Shown here piece by piece: positions 1 through 9,960 of a stretch of 64,000 nucleotides of DNA (the stretch's first letter is position 1; each line of letters starts with the position of its first letter). The notes beneath the pieces are model-generated. The model ran no database searches. It was not told the DNA's origin and saw only the letters and a list, made by a program, of their open reading frames with translations. Origin of the DNA: Adiantum capillus-veneris (taxonomy: Eukaryota > Streptophyta > Polypodiopsida > Polypodiales > Pteridaceae); assembly GCA_014529385.2 (NCBI GenBank), contig CM043958.1, positions 85,793,525 through 85,857,524 of the forward strand. Direction: 5' to 3'. The translations under genes were made by a program, and so were the position numbers.

Positions 1-750
1 AAGCTTCTCTTTAAGCTTTTTGAAAGCATTGTTCTCCTTGGTGGACCATATATACCTAGCGGTTTTCTTTGTTAGGTCATGTAATGGTCCCGCGATTTGT
101 GAGAATTTTTCTATGAAGCGTCCATAGTATGCACACATACCTAAAAAGCTTCTTAGTTCATGCAAATTACTTGGATTAGGCCATCCTTTTATTACCTCTA
201 ACTTTGATGGATCCATCTGGATGCCATCCTGGAGATAATGTGACCTAAATACTGAATCTCTTGTAAGAAAAATTCACTTTTCTTTTGATTAATATAAAGT
301 TTATTCTCTCAAAAAACTTGAAATATTACCTGGAGGTGTTGCTTGTGTTTGTCTAATGAATTAGAGTAGATGATTATACCATCAACCAGTAAAGGATGGA
401 TGAGATCTGAATAGCTTCTCCATTAGGCAGTTAAATGTGGTTGGTGCATTGGTCAAGCCAAAGGCATGACAATGTACTCGTAAAGACCAAACACAGTGCA
501 AAATGCGGTCTTTACAATGTCTTGATCAACTATCCTTATTTGATGGTAGCCACTTTTTAGGTCAATCCTACGAAAGTAGGTCGACCCCTGTAGCTTATCA
601 ACTAGGTCTTCTACCCGTGGAACGGGAAACCTATTCTTGATAGTGATCCTATTTAGTGCTCTATAGTCGACACACATAGAATATATGCCATCTTTCTTTT
701 GCACTAATAACACAGGTGAACAAAATGGAGATGAGCTAGGCCTAACCATG
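1..750 (-). pseudogene. chromovirus reverse transcriptase, broken, runs off window
   Basis: The open part (453-749) contains CVDYRALNRITIKNRFPVPR, then VDKLQGSTYFRRIDLKSGYH, textbook gypsy RT palm blocks. Beyond a frameshift the fragment GLTNAPTTFNCLM follows. The catalytic YxDD block reads LLVDGIIIYS, so the second Asp is replaced by Gly. Several stops follow before the frame leaves the window at base 1. The lesions mean no active polymerase. Confidence 0.8.
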
Positions 751-928
751 CACTTGCCGCATAATCTCCTCTTGTTGAGCTTGGAAGACTCGATAAGGAG
801 GTTTATTAGGTGGTGAGCTTCCTGAAGAAGTTCAATTGCATGGTCGTCATCCCCTCGTTTGGGAGGTAGTTCACAAGGGATTTCGTCAATAAAAACATCT
901 TGGAATCCCTTGAGGAACTTGGATAACT

Positions 929-1530
929 CTAATTCCTTTTGATTGTTATATCTTCTTTTGCTAAAACATTAGGTTCATTTTGAGAATCTTTAACAAAAAT
1001 CATGTACAGGGAAATAGAGCTCTTTATTGACTTATTGAAAGCTTGCTTATGTACAATGGGTATGGTACTACCCAACTCCTTAGCATCTATGTACATATCT
1101 TTTTCCCTGAACCTAAAGTAGATTTGCTTTTCAGGGAATTTAACATTGGCATCCATGCAATCAAACCATGGTGCTCCTAGGATTACATCCTCATGCTTGA
1201 GAGGAGCGATGAAGAAATCCTCCTTGTCCACATAGCTTTGGACATGGAGCCTCAATTTCCCAACTAAGGGAGTGGCTGAGGCTTCTTGCCCCTTCTTGAA
1301 AAGCACAATTGGCAGGTAGGATATCTCCCATCTCATAGGCTTGGATGCCTAGCTTGGTGGTGAACTCTATGGATTTGAAATTGTGAGTAGAATCAAGGTC
1401 AAAGAGAATGAAAGCATCATGTTCTCTTAACTTTCCCCAAGCATGGCATAGAGGAGATCCTTTGTGATGAGCATCCTCATCTTGAATTTCGACCAAGGTA
1501 GCTCTAGGAGGCTCATTACGTGTATTCATG
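929..1530 (-). pseudogene. chromovirus aspartic protease region, broken
   Basis: Two overlapping minus-strand frames carry the gypsy retropepsin region. The active-site segment reads FDLDSTHNF, where chromoviruses usually have a D-S/T-G-type motif before THNF. Downstream is LRLHVQSYVDKEDFFI followed by LKHEDVILGAPWF, the characteristic end of the chromoviral protease. A frameshift near 1300-1340 separates the halves. The enzyme would cleave Gag-Pol inside virus-like particles. This copy cannot make it. Confidence 0.7.
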
Positions 1531-1539
1531 TGGGGACAA

Positions 1540-2547
1540 GCACGATAGGCATGCCCTTGCTCCTCGCACTTGAAACAACGGTTACCTTTTCGATAATTCT
1601 CTAGCTCTTTAGGAGAGAGTTTATTTTTTATTTTAGAAACTCCCTTCTCCTTAGATTTGTTGTTGTTGGCGTTGCCTTTGGGAGAATTTTGGACGTTGTC
1701 CTTCCCCTTAGGCTCGTTACGGTCCTTGTTTTCCGTGGGCTTAAGATTTATCTTAGCCCCTTGCTAGAAGTTGATTCTTGAAGCCACCATGGTATGGTGT
1801 ATAACCGCCAATATGGTGTGTGTCCTTTGGGAGTTAACATACTCCACCATATCCTCAGTTAAACCTGCACAAAATTGTTGTTTTTGCTCTGCAAAATCCA
1901 TCCTTTTGAAGACAGTGGCTTTGAGGTGTAAATCCCAAAACTTGTCTACATATTTGTGGATAGATTCATAGGGAGAGAGCTTCAAGCTTCACCATTCGGT
2001 GAGTACTTTGTCTTTGGCATCGGTAGCCAAAAACTACTTCATGATAGAAGCAATTTTAATAGAACATGGAAAGCTTTAATAGAAGCCATTAAAGCTTTTC
2101 ATGTTCGTGGAGCTTCACCGTTTGCTCGTAGGCTAGACCACCATTGTCTCGCGGACTTTTGAAAATGCATGGCTACATGACGTAGCTTAAAGGACTCTAT
2201 GAAGCCCTCATCTCCAAACATCTCATTGAATTTGTTGGATAAAGGCCAAGACTTTGTCCGTAGCACCAAAAGTGCCATTGTAGGTAAGGAAAGAGATTTT
2301 CTTTCCTCCTCTTTGAACTTTTTGAGCTTGACAACCTCTTCCAGGCAGCATAGGATTTCCTATGGCCTCTTCTTTTAGGCAGTTCAAGAGCTGCACCATC
2401 ACTTTCTTCAGAAGAGGAAGAGTATGAGGAGGATGGAGAAGAGGGTGACCTCTTTCTTGCCTTTTTCTTCCCTTGTTCCTCCTTGTCTGCACGATCACTT
2501 TCTTCAGAAGAGGAAGAGGATGAAGAAGATGGAGAAGAGGGTGTCTC
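1540..2547 (-). pseudogene. chromovirus gag (capsid/nucleocapsid), broken
   Basis: From right to left the minus strand gives an acidic Ser/Glu-rich segment, which occurs twice about 97 bp apart (plus-strand 2391-2450 and 2488-2543). Next comes a degenerate capsid domain (KLSPYESIHKYVDKFWDLHL, then FCAGLTEDMVEYV near 1764-1985). Last is one CCHC zinc knuckle, CFKCEEQGHAYRAC, near 1540-1590. Frames shift several times between 1985 and 2250. Gag would coat the element's RNA. The N-terminus is missing at the inversion junction. Confidence 0.75.
2062..2106. repeat. 19-bp inverted repeat (hairpin) inside gag remnant
   Basis: Bases 2062-2080 (gaacatggaaagctttaat) and 2088-2106 pair with one mismatch around a 7-base loop. 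It lies where the gag frame is broken, so it may be a small inverted duplication of gag sequence produced during decay or inversion. Confidence 0.7.
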
Positions 2548-3160
2548 ATGCTTCCGGATCTCTCAAAACCATTTGAGGTCCAATATGATGCTTGTGGTGA
2601 TTGCCTTGGAGCAGTTTTGCTTCAAGAAGGGCATGCCATAGCATATGAGAGCCGACGACTCAATACGGATGAACAAGTCTTGGGCATTTATGAGAAAGAG
2701 CTTTTAGCTATTCTACATGCGCTAGACACATGGAAGCACTACCTATTGGGGACTCCATTTATTCTACGAACCAACCACCAAAGCCTCAAGTATTTTATAA
2801 CACAAACCAAGCTGTCCGACAAACAAATGAGGTGGGAAAATTTTCTTTTGCAATTTAATTTTCATATTGCTCACGTTGCTGGTAAGCACAATCAAGTGGC
2901 TGATGCACTTTCACGACGACCAAAACAGTGTCTATAACTACTCACAATGACCTATCTTCTATGATAGACGAGTATGCTACTGACCCTAATTTTAGAAACA
3001 TAATGTCAGCCCTTGCTCTGGGGAAGAAAGAGGAACCATTCACTTTGCAGGATGGTTATCTTCTCCACGGCAATAGGCTGTGTGTTACCCATTCCCTTCG
3101 TGAGAAAGTTATGTATGAATCCCATGCTCCTCCATATGCGGGGCATAGAGGTATGGAACC
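2548..3160 (+). pseudogene. chromovirus RNase H and start of integrase
   Basis: The frame 2548-2937 is RNase H: YDACGDCLGAVLLQ, then YEKELLAILHAL, then HVAGKHNQVADALSRRP. The third catalytic block reads RTNHQSL where RTDHQSL is usual, so an Asp has become Asn. The frame 2928-3160 is the integrase N-terminal zinc-binding domain, ending at YAGHRGMEP. Copia-B was inserted exactly here, and the element resumes at 14458. Residue loss and the split make it non-functional. Confidence 0.85.
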
Positions 3161-3400
3161 TGTTAGGTTTAATGGCCATGTGGCCGACCGCCCATCACTA
3201 ACTGCCACTAACCCTAAGTGTACAACTATACACTTGTGTGAGCCACTAACACTATGTACAATGTGTATTATGCCTTAGTGCATAAGATAAGAGAAAAAAG
3301 AAAGGGGCACACAGTATGTTGGCTCTCCCCCTTCAACCTGTGTGTGTGAGTGTGTGCGTGTGTATTCTTCTTCCGTTGTGCTCCCAGCTCCTCCCCTTCA
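3161..3400 (+). repeat. 5' LTR of Copia-B
   Basis: 240 bp, TG…CA ends, matching the 3' copy at 14133-14457 except for an internal 80-bp duplication there and scattered substitutions. The 3' half has GT-rich and pyrimidine-rich tracts. It would carry promoter and RNA-processing signals. Confidence 0.9.
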
Positions 3401-3402
3401 TC

Positions 3403-3414
3403 TGGTATCAGAGT
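3403..3414 (+). promoter_or_regulatory. primer-binding site of Copia-B
   Basis: TGGTATCAGAGT matches the complement of the initiator-Met tRNA 3' end (usual TGGTATCAGAGC) with one change. It lies two bases after the LTR. Confidence 0.85.
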
Positions 3415-4530
3415 GGTTTCATTCCCGAAATCGTTTCCACGTGTGCGCACTTTCAAGAGTGCAAACAGGATTCCGATTTTGCCATTGGCAAGTTCAGCTT
3501 CCCGAGAGAGTTTCCATCAAGTGTCCTGCGGTTTTACCCCCCTTTCAGAGCCATTCAATCCATCAGAAACCCCATTCGAGCTATGGTTCATGAGCTGAAA
3601 TTTCCAACCCTCTTGTGGTAGTTTGTGTTGCAGTGCTTCCATAGCCAGTTACAGGTACCATTGTTGCAGTCTCTTCCATCTACGAGAGCCCACGGCTCAT
3701 TTGGGAGTGTGTAGCCTCTTTTAGAGTGGCCTCATACACACACATAGAGTGGGAGCTTGACAACATTGTCTTCTTCGACTACAGGTACAGGTACATAGAG
3801 CGGCTTGGTTAGCTTTCTTTGTGCTTCTTAACCTCGCTTTCGGCTTCGGGCTTACGACATTGGTATCTACTCACATGCTATAGGTTTCAGTGCTTGCGAT
3901 ATTATGGTTCCAGTGGGAGCAGTTGTTTATGCGTACATTGACACTTTTGACAGTGTTTGAGATCTTTTGAGAGCGGATTGACTCCCCGTTAAGTTGCAGG
4001 CACATGATTTTGACGCCTGTTTGAGCGTCTTGACAGACTTTTACGTCTTTGTGGATACTGCCATTGTACGCTTTTGTGGAGCCATCTTTTGGCTAGTACG
4101 GCAGTCCCGGCCATTTCTGAGACTTGGTCCGAAAGATAGCCATTTCTGAGACTTAGCTATACGTTTTTGCTGCATAACCTACGTTGTTGAGGGTCGATAG
4201 CGTGAGGTTTTCATTGAGCTGGGGTATTCTCAAATGTGGAGATACCTTCGGTGATACAGATAGCTGGAGCATCCCTTACGAGGCCTCGCCATAGGACATG
4301 TATAGAGTGGTATAGGTGCTTTTGACGCGGAGTGGCAGTCTATGGTCAATTTGACTGTTTATGCGCCTCAGTTGGTCTCTATACATTGTGCTTTTGAGAG
4401 GCATTTCTCTCTTCTATGCTTTGTGAGTGACATACTTGGTCATTTTGTCTCGTATTTTGGTTGACATAGTCCCAAATACAAAGGAGACTCTGCCAAAATT
4501 TTCCTAGAATCTTTTGGTAGTTTTGTCACC
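3415..4530 (+). other. untranslated leader of Copia-B
   Basis: About 1.1 kb with no credible reading frame. Two blocks (4213-4259 and 4478-4501) recur in the Copia-A leader, while the sequence between them has diverged. They are candidate RNA packaging, dimerisation or translation signals. Confidence 0.7.
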
Positions 4531-4598
4531 ATGTCTACTAGCAAAGACTGAGACATGACATAAAGAAGTTTGATGGCACTAATTTTCAGCTTTGGAAG
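4531..4598 (+). pseudogene. Copia-B gag start, cut by Copia-A
   Basis: After an ATG at 4531 the sequence reaches KKFDGTNFQLWK by way of a frameshift. This is the usual beginning of plant copia gag. It is cut at 4598 by the inner element and continues at 10153 with QMQDVLVQKKQK, so the two halves of one gag motif flank the insertion. Confidence 0.8.
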
Positions 4599-4792
4599 TG
4601 TTGGGGTATAAAGCCCAATGTGGTCGCCCAGGTAAGTGGGCGGGCCGCCAGGTATGTACACATATTCTTTTGTAAAAACCTAATAAGAACTCACTATGCT
4701 CTACACATTACACTAGAGCGAGTTCACCATATCGTCGTGCTCTTCTTCTCGCACTCTCTCTCTCGCGTCGCACTTCCGCTCGTACTCCTTCA
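4599..4792 (+). repeat. 5' LTR of Copia-A
   Basis: 194 bp, short for copia, starting TGTTGGGGTATAAAG and ending CTCCTTCA. A TATAAAG lies close to the left end, and a CT-rich stretch lies near the right end. Confidence 0.95.
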
Positions 4793-4794
4793 AC

Positions 4795-4806
4795 TGGTAT
4801 CAGAGC
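4795..4806 (+). promoter_or_regulatory. primer-binding site of Copia-A
   Basis: TGGTATCAGAGC, a perfect match to the complement of the plant initiator-Met tRNA 3' end, two bases after the LTR. Confidence 0.95.
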
Positions 4807-5890
4807 TCAGATCGAGGCTCAGGGCAGCACTGCAGGAGGCTAGAGTCACCAGCTCAGATTGGAGTGAAATTCGACAGGCGAAGACACGGCCCCAAATCTC
4901 GTGGGCGAGCCCGAAGGGCTCGGTGTTGTCAGAATTTCATACTGAGGTCATCTCGGCCACCGTTCGCCTTCGACAAAGGTCTACGCAAGCCATTTTCGAC
5001 TACGTGGTCTCGACGGGTGCAGATCCGACTCTGCAAATTTGGGGTTTTCGGCCTACGACTGCAGGTGCTGAGGATATCGACACTCCCAGAGTGTTGATTT
5101 GTGGCTGTCTACACATCGAAGGACGGCTCACAGTTCTTGGAGGTGTGTCACATACGACATGGGCGCATCTACACACAGACTGTAGGTGACATCCACTAGT
5201 TCATCAGGTAGCTTGTGTTTGCTGCTTGATATTCCAGATTTCATCCTGACATTGCAGGTACTTCCACATGGGATGTATTGTCAGAGATGATGTATGTCTG
5301 TTGAGGGTTTGCTGGCTGTGAGTCACACAGCAAACAACCGCCGCAACGGTTACAACATACAGTGGGAAATTTGTGGATGTATGACTTTGTGGGAAGTCTA
5401 TGTACTGTCGAATTTACTGCAGCCTTTGTTGAGGGTTGAGTGAGGTTTTATTGAGCTGGGGGATTCTCGAATGTTGAGATCCTTTCGGTGATACAGGTCT
5501 TGGAGCGATCCCTCGAGCACCCTTAGATAGGCAGCTAGGATGTATTGACTGTGAGTTAGACAGTTGCGATTGGATCTTTGCTTTACTGTCGTTGAGGCAT
5601 TGTCGCAGTCTATGCTTACAGGACAGTGACAGGACAGTCAGAGACAGTACAGGTGCAGGACAGGTTTACCCGCAGCTTATAGTGTCAGAGAGACAGTGTT
5701 TTTTGAGCTGTTTTTTGGTCTGATTTTGAGTACACCAGAGCCATTTTACAAAGGAGACTCTGCCAAAATTTATGCAGAATCTGAAGCTTTCTTGGTTCAT
5801 TTGACAGGTTGATATTGGTTCAGAGGTCAGTTTACAGGGGAAACTTTGCCGAATTTTTCCCAGGAAAGTAAACCATTGTGAAGCGTAGCT
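4807..5890 (+). other. untranslated leader of Copia-A
   Basis: About 1.1 kb between primer site and gag. A short frame overlaps its start, but it does not resemble gag. Blocks at 5450-5496 and 5748-5771 match the Copia-B leader. A third, looser version of the second block occurs near 5835-5860 (ggggaaactttgccgaattt). Confidence 0.75.
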
Positions 5891-8800
5891 ATGGCTGGAT
5901 CACAGGACACTGCTCTTTACAATATCAAGAAGCTGGATGGAACCAATTTCCCATTGTGGAAGAAGCAGATTTGGCACGTGTTGGTACAAAAGAAGCAGAT
6001 AAAACCTATAAAGCTCAAGGGGATAAAACCTGAAGATATGGACGAAGATGAATGGAACGAAATGGATGAATTGGCACTTTCTACCATTATGCTGACTTTG
6101 GCAGAAAGCGTTTACTTCAATGTAGTAGACGAGATGTCGGCTTATCAAGAATGGTTAAAGCTGAGTGATCTTTATGAGAAGCAGAGTGCAGCTTCACAGC
6201 TATACTGGCTTAAGAATCTTGTTGACTTGAAGATGAAAGAAGGGACACCTATGTCCAATCATCTGAATGAATTCAACACAATCTATAGTCAGTTGTCAGC
6301 TCAAGGTGTCAAGTTTGATGAACCTGTTAGAGCTATGTTCCTGTTGATCACATTGCCGGAAAGTTGGGACACTTTTCGCACAACTTTGAGTAATTCTGCA
6401 CCTCCAGATGGTTTGAACATAGCAGGTGTAGAAGGAAGTTTGCTTACTGAAGAAACCAATAGAAAGACAATGGACAAAGGCAAAGGAACAGCCTTAGTTG
6501 TCAGGGGAAGGACCAAAGAAAAGTACAAAGGTGGAAAGAGGAATCAGTCTCGTAGCAAGTCCCGCAGTGCTAAAGGCAAGAGTGACATAGAATGCTACCA
6601 TTGTGGCAAGAAGGGTCACATGAAAAGAGACTGCAGAGAATGGAAAGCAGAAAAAGGCAAAGAGAAAACTGAAGACCATGGTGAGAAGAACAAGTCCTCA
6701 GTGAAGATTCAAGAAATAAATGTGACAAACATTGTTGCAGAGGATGACAGTCTAGTGTCAGGAGACATCTACTTCTTGAAGAATATAATGGACTCAGCTC
6801 TTCTTACAACATCTGATGGAAATGCACTGAGTGACTGGATTATAGACTCAGGGGCATCACTTCATGTGTCTCCAAACAAGGAGTGGTTTACTTATTATGT
6901 GACCACTAAAGATCATGTTCGGCTAGGCAATGGGCAGACATGTGAGATCTTAGGTGTTGGAGATGTTCAATTGAAGTTTCAGAATGGCTCTTCTTTCACG
7001 CTGAAGAATGTGAGACATGTTCCCGCAATTACAAAGAGCTTGATCAGCACAGGTTTACTTGATGATGCTGGCTACGTCACCATTTTTGGACAGAACATGT
7101 GGAAGATATCCAAGGGTTCTATGACAGTAGCGCATGGAGTAAAGTCTGGAGGACTTTACATGATTTATGTATCAAATGTCTCTAAAAATGTAATCAATGT
7201 AACCGAACAGCCGAACGTTTCTTTGTGGCATAGCCGGTTAGGACATATGTCCAAGAAGGGAATGAAAATCTTGTCTCGTTCTGGTTATTTGCCTGGCTTT
7301 TCATTTAATGATTTTGAATTCTGTGAACATTGTCTGTATGGTAAGCAAACACAGCAGCCACATAAGCATAGAAGCAGTAGAAGAGATACACAGTTGGCAC
7401 TTGTTCATAGTGATTTGTGTGGACCTATGCCTAACCTATCTCTAGGGGGAGCTTCTTACTTTATGACATTTATAGATGATTACTCGAGGAAAGTATGGGT
7501 TTACTTTCTCAAGCACAAGGATGAAGCGTTTAATGTTTTCAAAATGTTTGTGACACTTGTGGAGAACCCGAGTGGCAAGAAGCTTAAATGCTTACGCACT
7601 GACAATGGTGGAGAGTATGTTTCAAAGGCCTTTCAGGACTTTTGTGAGTCAAAAGGTATAAAACGTGGACTTACTGCTCCTTACAATCCTCCTCAAAACG
7701 GTGTTGCTGAGAGGATGAATAGGACCATACAAGAGAAGGTCAGAAGTATGTTGTCTAATGCACAGCTGCCAAATGGGTTTTGGGCTGAAGCTGTATCAAC
7801 AGCTGTTCATCTTGTAAATAGATCTCCTAGCAAGGTTTTGCAGAAGGATTCAGTGCCAGAGATCGTATTGTCAGGCAAAATGCCCTCATACAAACATCTC
7901 AGAGTCTTTGGCTGTGAGGCATATACTCACGTTCCAAAGGAATTTAGGAACAAACTTGAGCCAAAGAGTAGAAAGTGCATCTTTCTAGGCTATGGTAATT
8001 CTGGTGAGATGGGGTACAGACTTTGGGATCCCGAATCTAGAAAGGTTGTCCGCAGAAATGATGTTCACTTTAATGAATCCAAATATCATTCTAACCCAGA
8101 GAGGGTTGAGGAGATTAGAAGAGTTGTCTTCCAAGAAGATGGACCTGCACGTGCAAGACAAAATGTCAGGGCTCAAGAGGAGCAAGGACAGGATAGAGTG
8201 GAACCACAGGTTGTGGCTGAGCCTGAGCCACCTATTGTGCGTAGATCTGGACGTGTCATGCGACCTCCTGATAGGTTTGTTCCATCTATGAACTATGTCA
8301 TGTTGACTGATTGCAATGAGCCTTCATGTTACAAGGAAGCAGTGCAAATGAAGGACTCCGAGAATTGGCAATTGGCCATGCAGTCAGAGATGACAGCTCT
8401 GCATAAAAACCAGACATGGAAGCTAGTTAAATTACCACGGGGCAAAAAGGATCTACCCTGTAAATGGGTTTACAGGTATAAGATCACCGCTCATGATAGT
8501 CAGCCAAAGTACAAAGCAAGGCTTGTTGCCAAGGGCTTTAAGCAAGAACAAGGCATTGACTTTGATGAAGTCTTCTCTCCGGTTGTCAAAATGACTACAT
8601 TGAGATGCTTTCTTGCATTGGTTGCCATATTAGATTTGATGTTGCACCAAATGGATGTCAAGACAGCGTTCTTGCATGGTGATTTAAATGTGGATATTTA
8701 CATGCAGCAGCCAGAAGGGTTTGTTGAGAAAGGCAAGGAAGATTGGGTATGCCAGCTGTTAAAGAGTCTTTATGGCTTAAAACAATCACAGAGGGCATGG

Positions 8801-9871
8801 TACCATAAATTCCACAAGTTTATGCTTTCTCAAGGCTACAAACGTAGTGAGTTCGATCACTGTCTATATACAAAGAAGGCTAAGGATGGCAGTTGGCTGA
8901 TCCTTATTTTGTATGTGGATGACATGTTGATTGCTGGCAAGCACTTGGAAGAAATTTCAGCTTTGAAGTCAAAGATGGCAAAATCGTTTGACATGAAAGA
9001 CATGGGTGAGGCAAGTCATATACTTGGTATGCGCATTGAGAGAGACAGATCAAAGAAGTTGATTTGGTTATCTCAAACAAAGTATATTGACAAGGTTTTG
9101 CAACGTTTCAATATGGAGAAGGGAAAGGCATTGAGTGTTCCATTGCCATCATATGTGAAACTTAGCAAACAAGATTGTCCTGTGTCTGAGGAAGAACAGG
9201 CTGAAATGAATAAGATTCCATATGCGTCTGCAGTGGGTAGTTTGATGTATGCAATGATTGCTACTCGCCCAGACATTGCATTTGTAGTGGGAGTAGTAAG
9301 TCGATACATGTCAAACCCAGGCAAGAAACATTGGGAGGCAGTGAAAGGAATATTGAGATACCTGAAAGATACAAAGAGTATGCGTATATGCTATGGGAGT
9401 CAGGAGCTAAGTGTAAAGGGTTTTACAAACTCAGATTATGCAGGTGACTTAGACAACCGAAGGTCTACGTCAGGGTATCTCTTTACATTGGCTGGTGGAG
9501 CAGTATCATGGCGTTCTAGATTACAAGATTGTGTTACTCAGTCTACTACAGAGGCTGAATATGTTGCAGCATCAGAGGCATGCAAAGAATCAATTTGGCT
9601 TAATCGACTAGTAACAGATTTGGGAATCAAAGAAGAGATGCCTGTGTTATATTGTGATAGTCAAAGTGCTATACAATTGGCTCGCAATCCAGTTTATCAC
9701 TCAAAGACAAAGCATGTGGGTGTGAAGTATCATTTCATCAGGGAAATGCTCGAGGATAAGCAACTTCAGCTTGTCAAAATTCACACCACAGAAAATCTTG
9801 CTGATCTACTTACAAAAGGACTTCCCTCAGAGAGCTTTGCGCATTTTCGCAAGCAGTTAGGTGTAGGGTAG
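5891..9871 (+). CDS. Copia-A Gag-Pol polyprotein, intact (1326 aa)
   Basis: One uninterrupted frame encodes all functions for retrotransposition in virus-like particles. In order: gag capsid region (aa 1-220, with LDGTNFPLWKKQIWHVL near the start); zinc knuckle CYHCGKKGHMKRDC (about aa 235); protease IIDSGASLHVSP (about 316); integrase HHCC finger (LWHSRLGHM…CEHC, about 440-490); integrase catalytic residues in HSDLCGP, LRTDNGGEY and NGVAERMNR (about 507-610). RT follows with KARLVAKGFKQEQGIDF and YVDDMLIAG (about 875-1010). RNase H has STTEAEYVAASEACKE and CDSQSAIQLA (about 1215-1265). Length and order are typical of plant copia. The ATG at 5891 is chosen because it opens the conserved gag N-terminus. 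Release of mature proteins would depend on its own protease. Confidence 0.95.
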   Translation: MAGSQDTALYNIKKLDGTNFPLWKKQIWHVLVQKKQIKPIKLKGIKPEDMDEDEWNEMDELALSTIMLTLAESVYFNVVDEMSAYQEWLKLSDLYEKQSAASQLYWLKNLVDLKMKEGTPMSNHLNEFNTIYSQLSAQGVKFDEPVRAMFLLITLPESWDTFRTTLSNSAPPDGLNIAGVEGSLLTEETNRKTMDKGKGTALVVRGRTKEKYKGGKRNQSRSKSRSAKGKSDIECYHCGKKGHMKRDCREWKAEKGKEKTEDHGEKNKSSVKIQEINVTNIVAEDDSLVSGDIYFLKNIMDSALLTTSDGNALSDWIIDSGASLHVSPNKEWFTYYVTTKDHVRLGNGQTCEILGVGDVQLKFQNGSSFTLKNVRHVPAITKSLISTGLLDDAGYVTIFGQNMWKISKGSMTVAHGVKSGGLYMIYVSNVSKNVINVTEQPNVSLWHSRLGHMSKKGMKILSRSGYLPGFSFNDFEFCEHCLYGKQTQQPHKHRSSRRDTQLALVHSDLCGPMPNLSLGGASYFMTFIDDYSRKVWVYFLKHKDEAFNVFKMFVTLVENPSGKKLKCLRTDNGGEYVSKAFQDFCESKGIKRGLTAPYNPPQNGVAERMNRTIQEKVRSMLSNAQLPNGFWAEAVSTAVHLVNRSPSKVLQKDSVPEIVLSGKMPSYKHLRVFGCEAYTHVPKEFRNKLEPKSRKCIFLGYGNSGEMGYRLWDPESRKVVRRNDVHFNESKYHSNPERVEEIRRVVFQEDGPARARQNVRAQEEQGQDRVEPQVVAEPEPPIVRRSGRVMRPPDRFVPSMNYVMLTDCNEPSCYKEAVQMKDSENWQLAMQSEMTALHKNQTWKLVKLPRGKKDLPCKWVYRYKITAHDSQPKYKARLVAKGFKQEQGIDFDEVFSPVVKMTTLRCFLALVAILDLMLHQMDVKTAFLHGDLNVDIYMQQPEGFVEKGKEDWVCQLLKSLYGLKQSQRAWYHKFHKFMLSQGYKRSEFDHCLYTKKAKDGSWLILILYVDDMLIAGKHLEEISALKSKMAKSFDMKDMGEASHILGMRIERDRSKKLIWLSQTKYIDKVLQRFNMEKGKALSVPLPSYVKLSKQDCPVSEEEQAEMNKIPYASAVGSLMYAMIATRPDIAFVVGVVSRYMSNPGKKHWEAVKGILRYLKDTKSMRICYGSQELSVKGFTNSDYAGDLDNRRSTSGYLFTLAGGAVSWRSRLQDCVTQSTTEAEYVAASEACKESIWLNRLVTDLGIKEEMPVLYCDSQSAIQLARNPVYHSKTKHVGVKYHFIREMLEDKQLQLVKIHTTENLADLLTKGLPSESFAHFRKQLGVG

Positions 9872-9946
9872 TACATCACTTCTCTACATCTCTTGTATAT
9901 TAGCTTGTATAGTAGCTTCTCTCACACTTAAAGTACCACATTGGAC

Positions 9947-9960
9947 TTTAAGTGGGAGGT
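9947..9960 (+). promoter_or_regulatory. polypurine tract of Copia-A
   Basis: The purine-rich stretch ending aagtgggaggt directly abuts the 3' LTR, the position used to prime plus-strand DNA synthesis. Confidence 0.85.

Larger units (their letters stand above)
1..2547 (-). mobile_element. Ty3/gypsy chromovirus, gag-protease-RT part (inverted segment)
   Basis: Read on the minus strand, this stretch holds gag, zinc knuckle, protease and reverse transcriptase in normal gypsy order, running off the window at base 1. The pol frame ends at base 1 near the RT/RNase H border (…NNAFKKLKEKL). The plus strand resumes at 2548 with LPDLSKPFEV, normally only a few residues further on in chromoviruses. The simplest reading is that one element has had this segment flipped. 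All reading frames are broken, so the copy is dead. The window opens on a HindIII site (aagctt), so a clone end or assembly misjoin is the alternative. Confidence 0.8.

Noticed and set aside
3316-3621. Overlapping plus-strand ORFs of 82-101 residues
   Set aside because: They lie across an LTR end and primer-binding site, with no motif.
4620-5189. 189-residue ORF starting inside the Copia-A LTR
   Set aside because: It overlaps the LTR and leader; no similarity to gag and poor conservation with the Copia-B leader.
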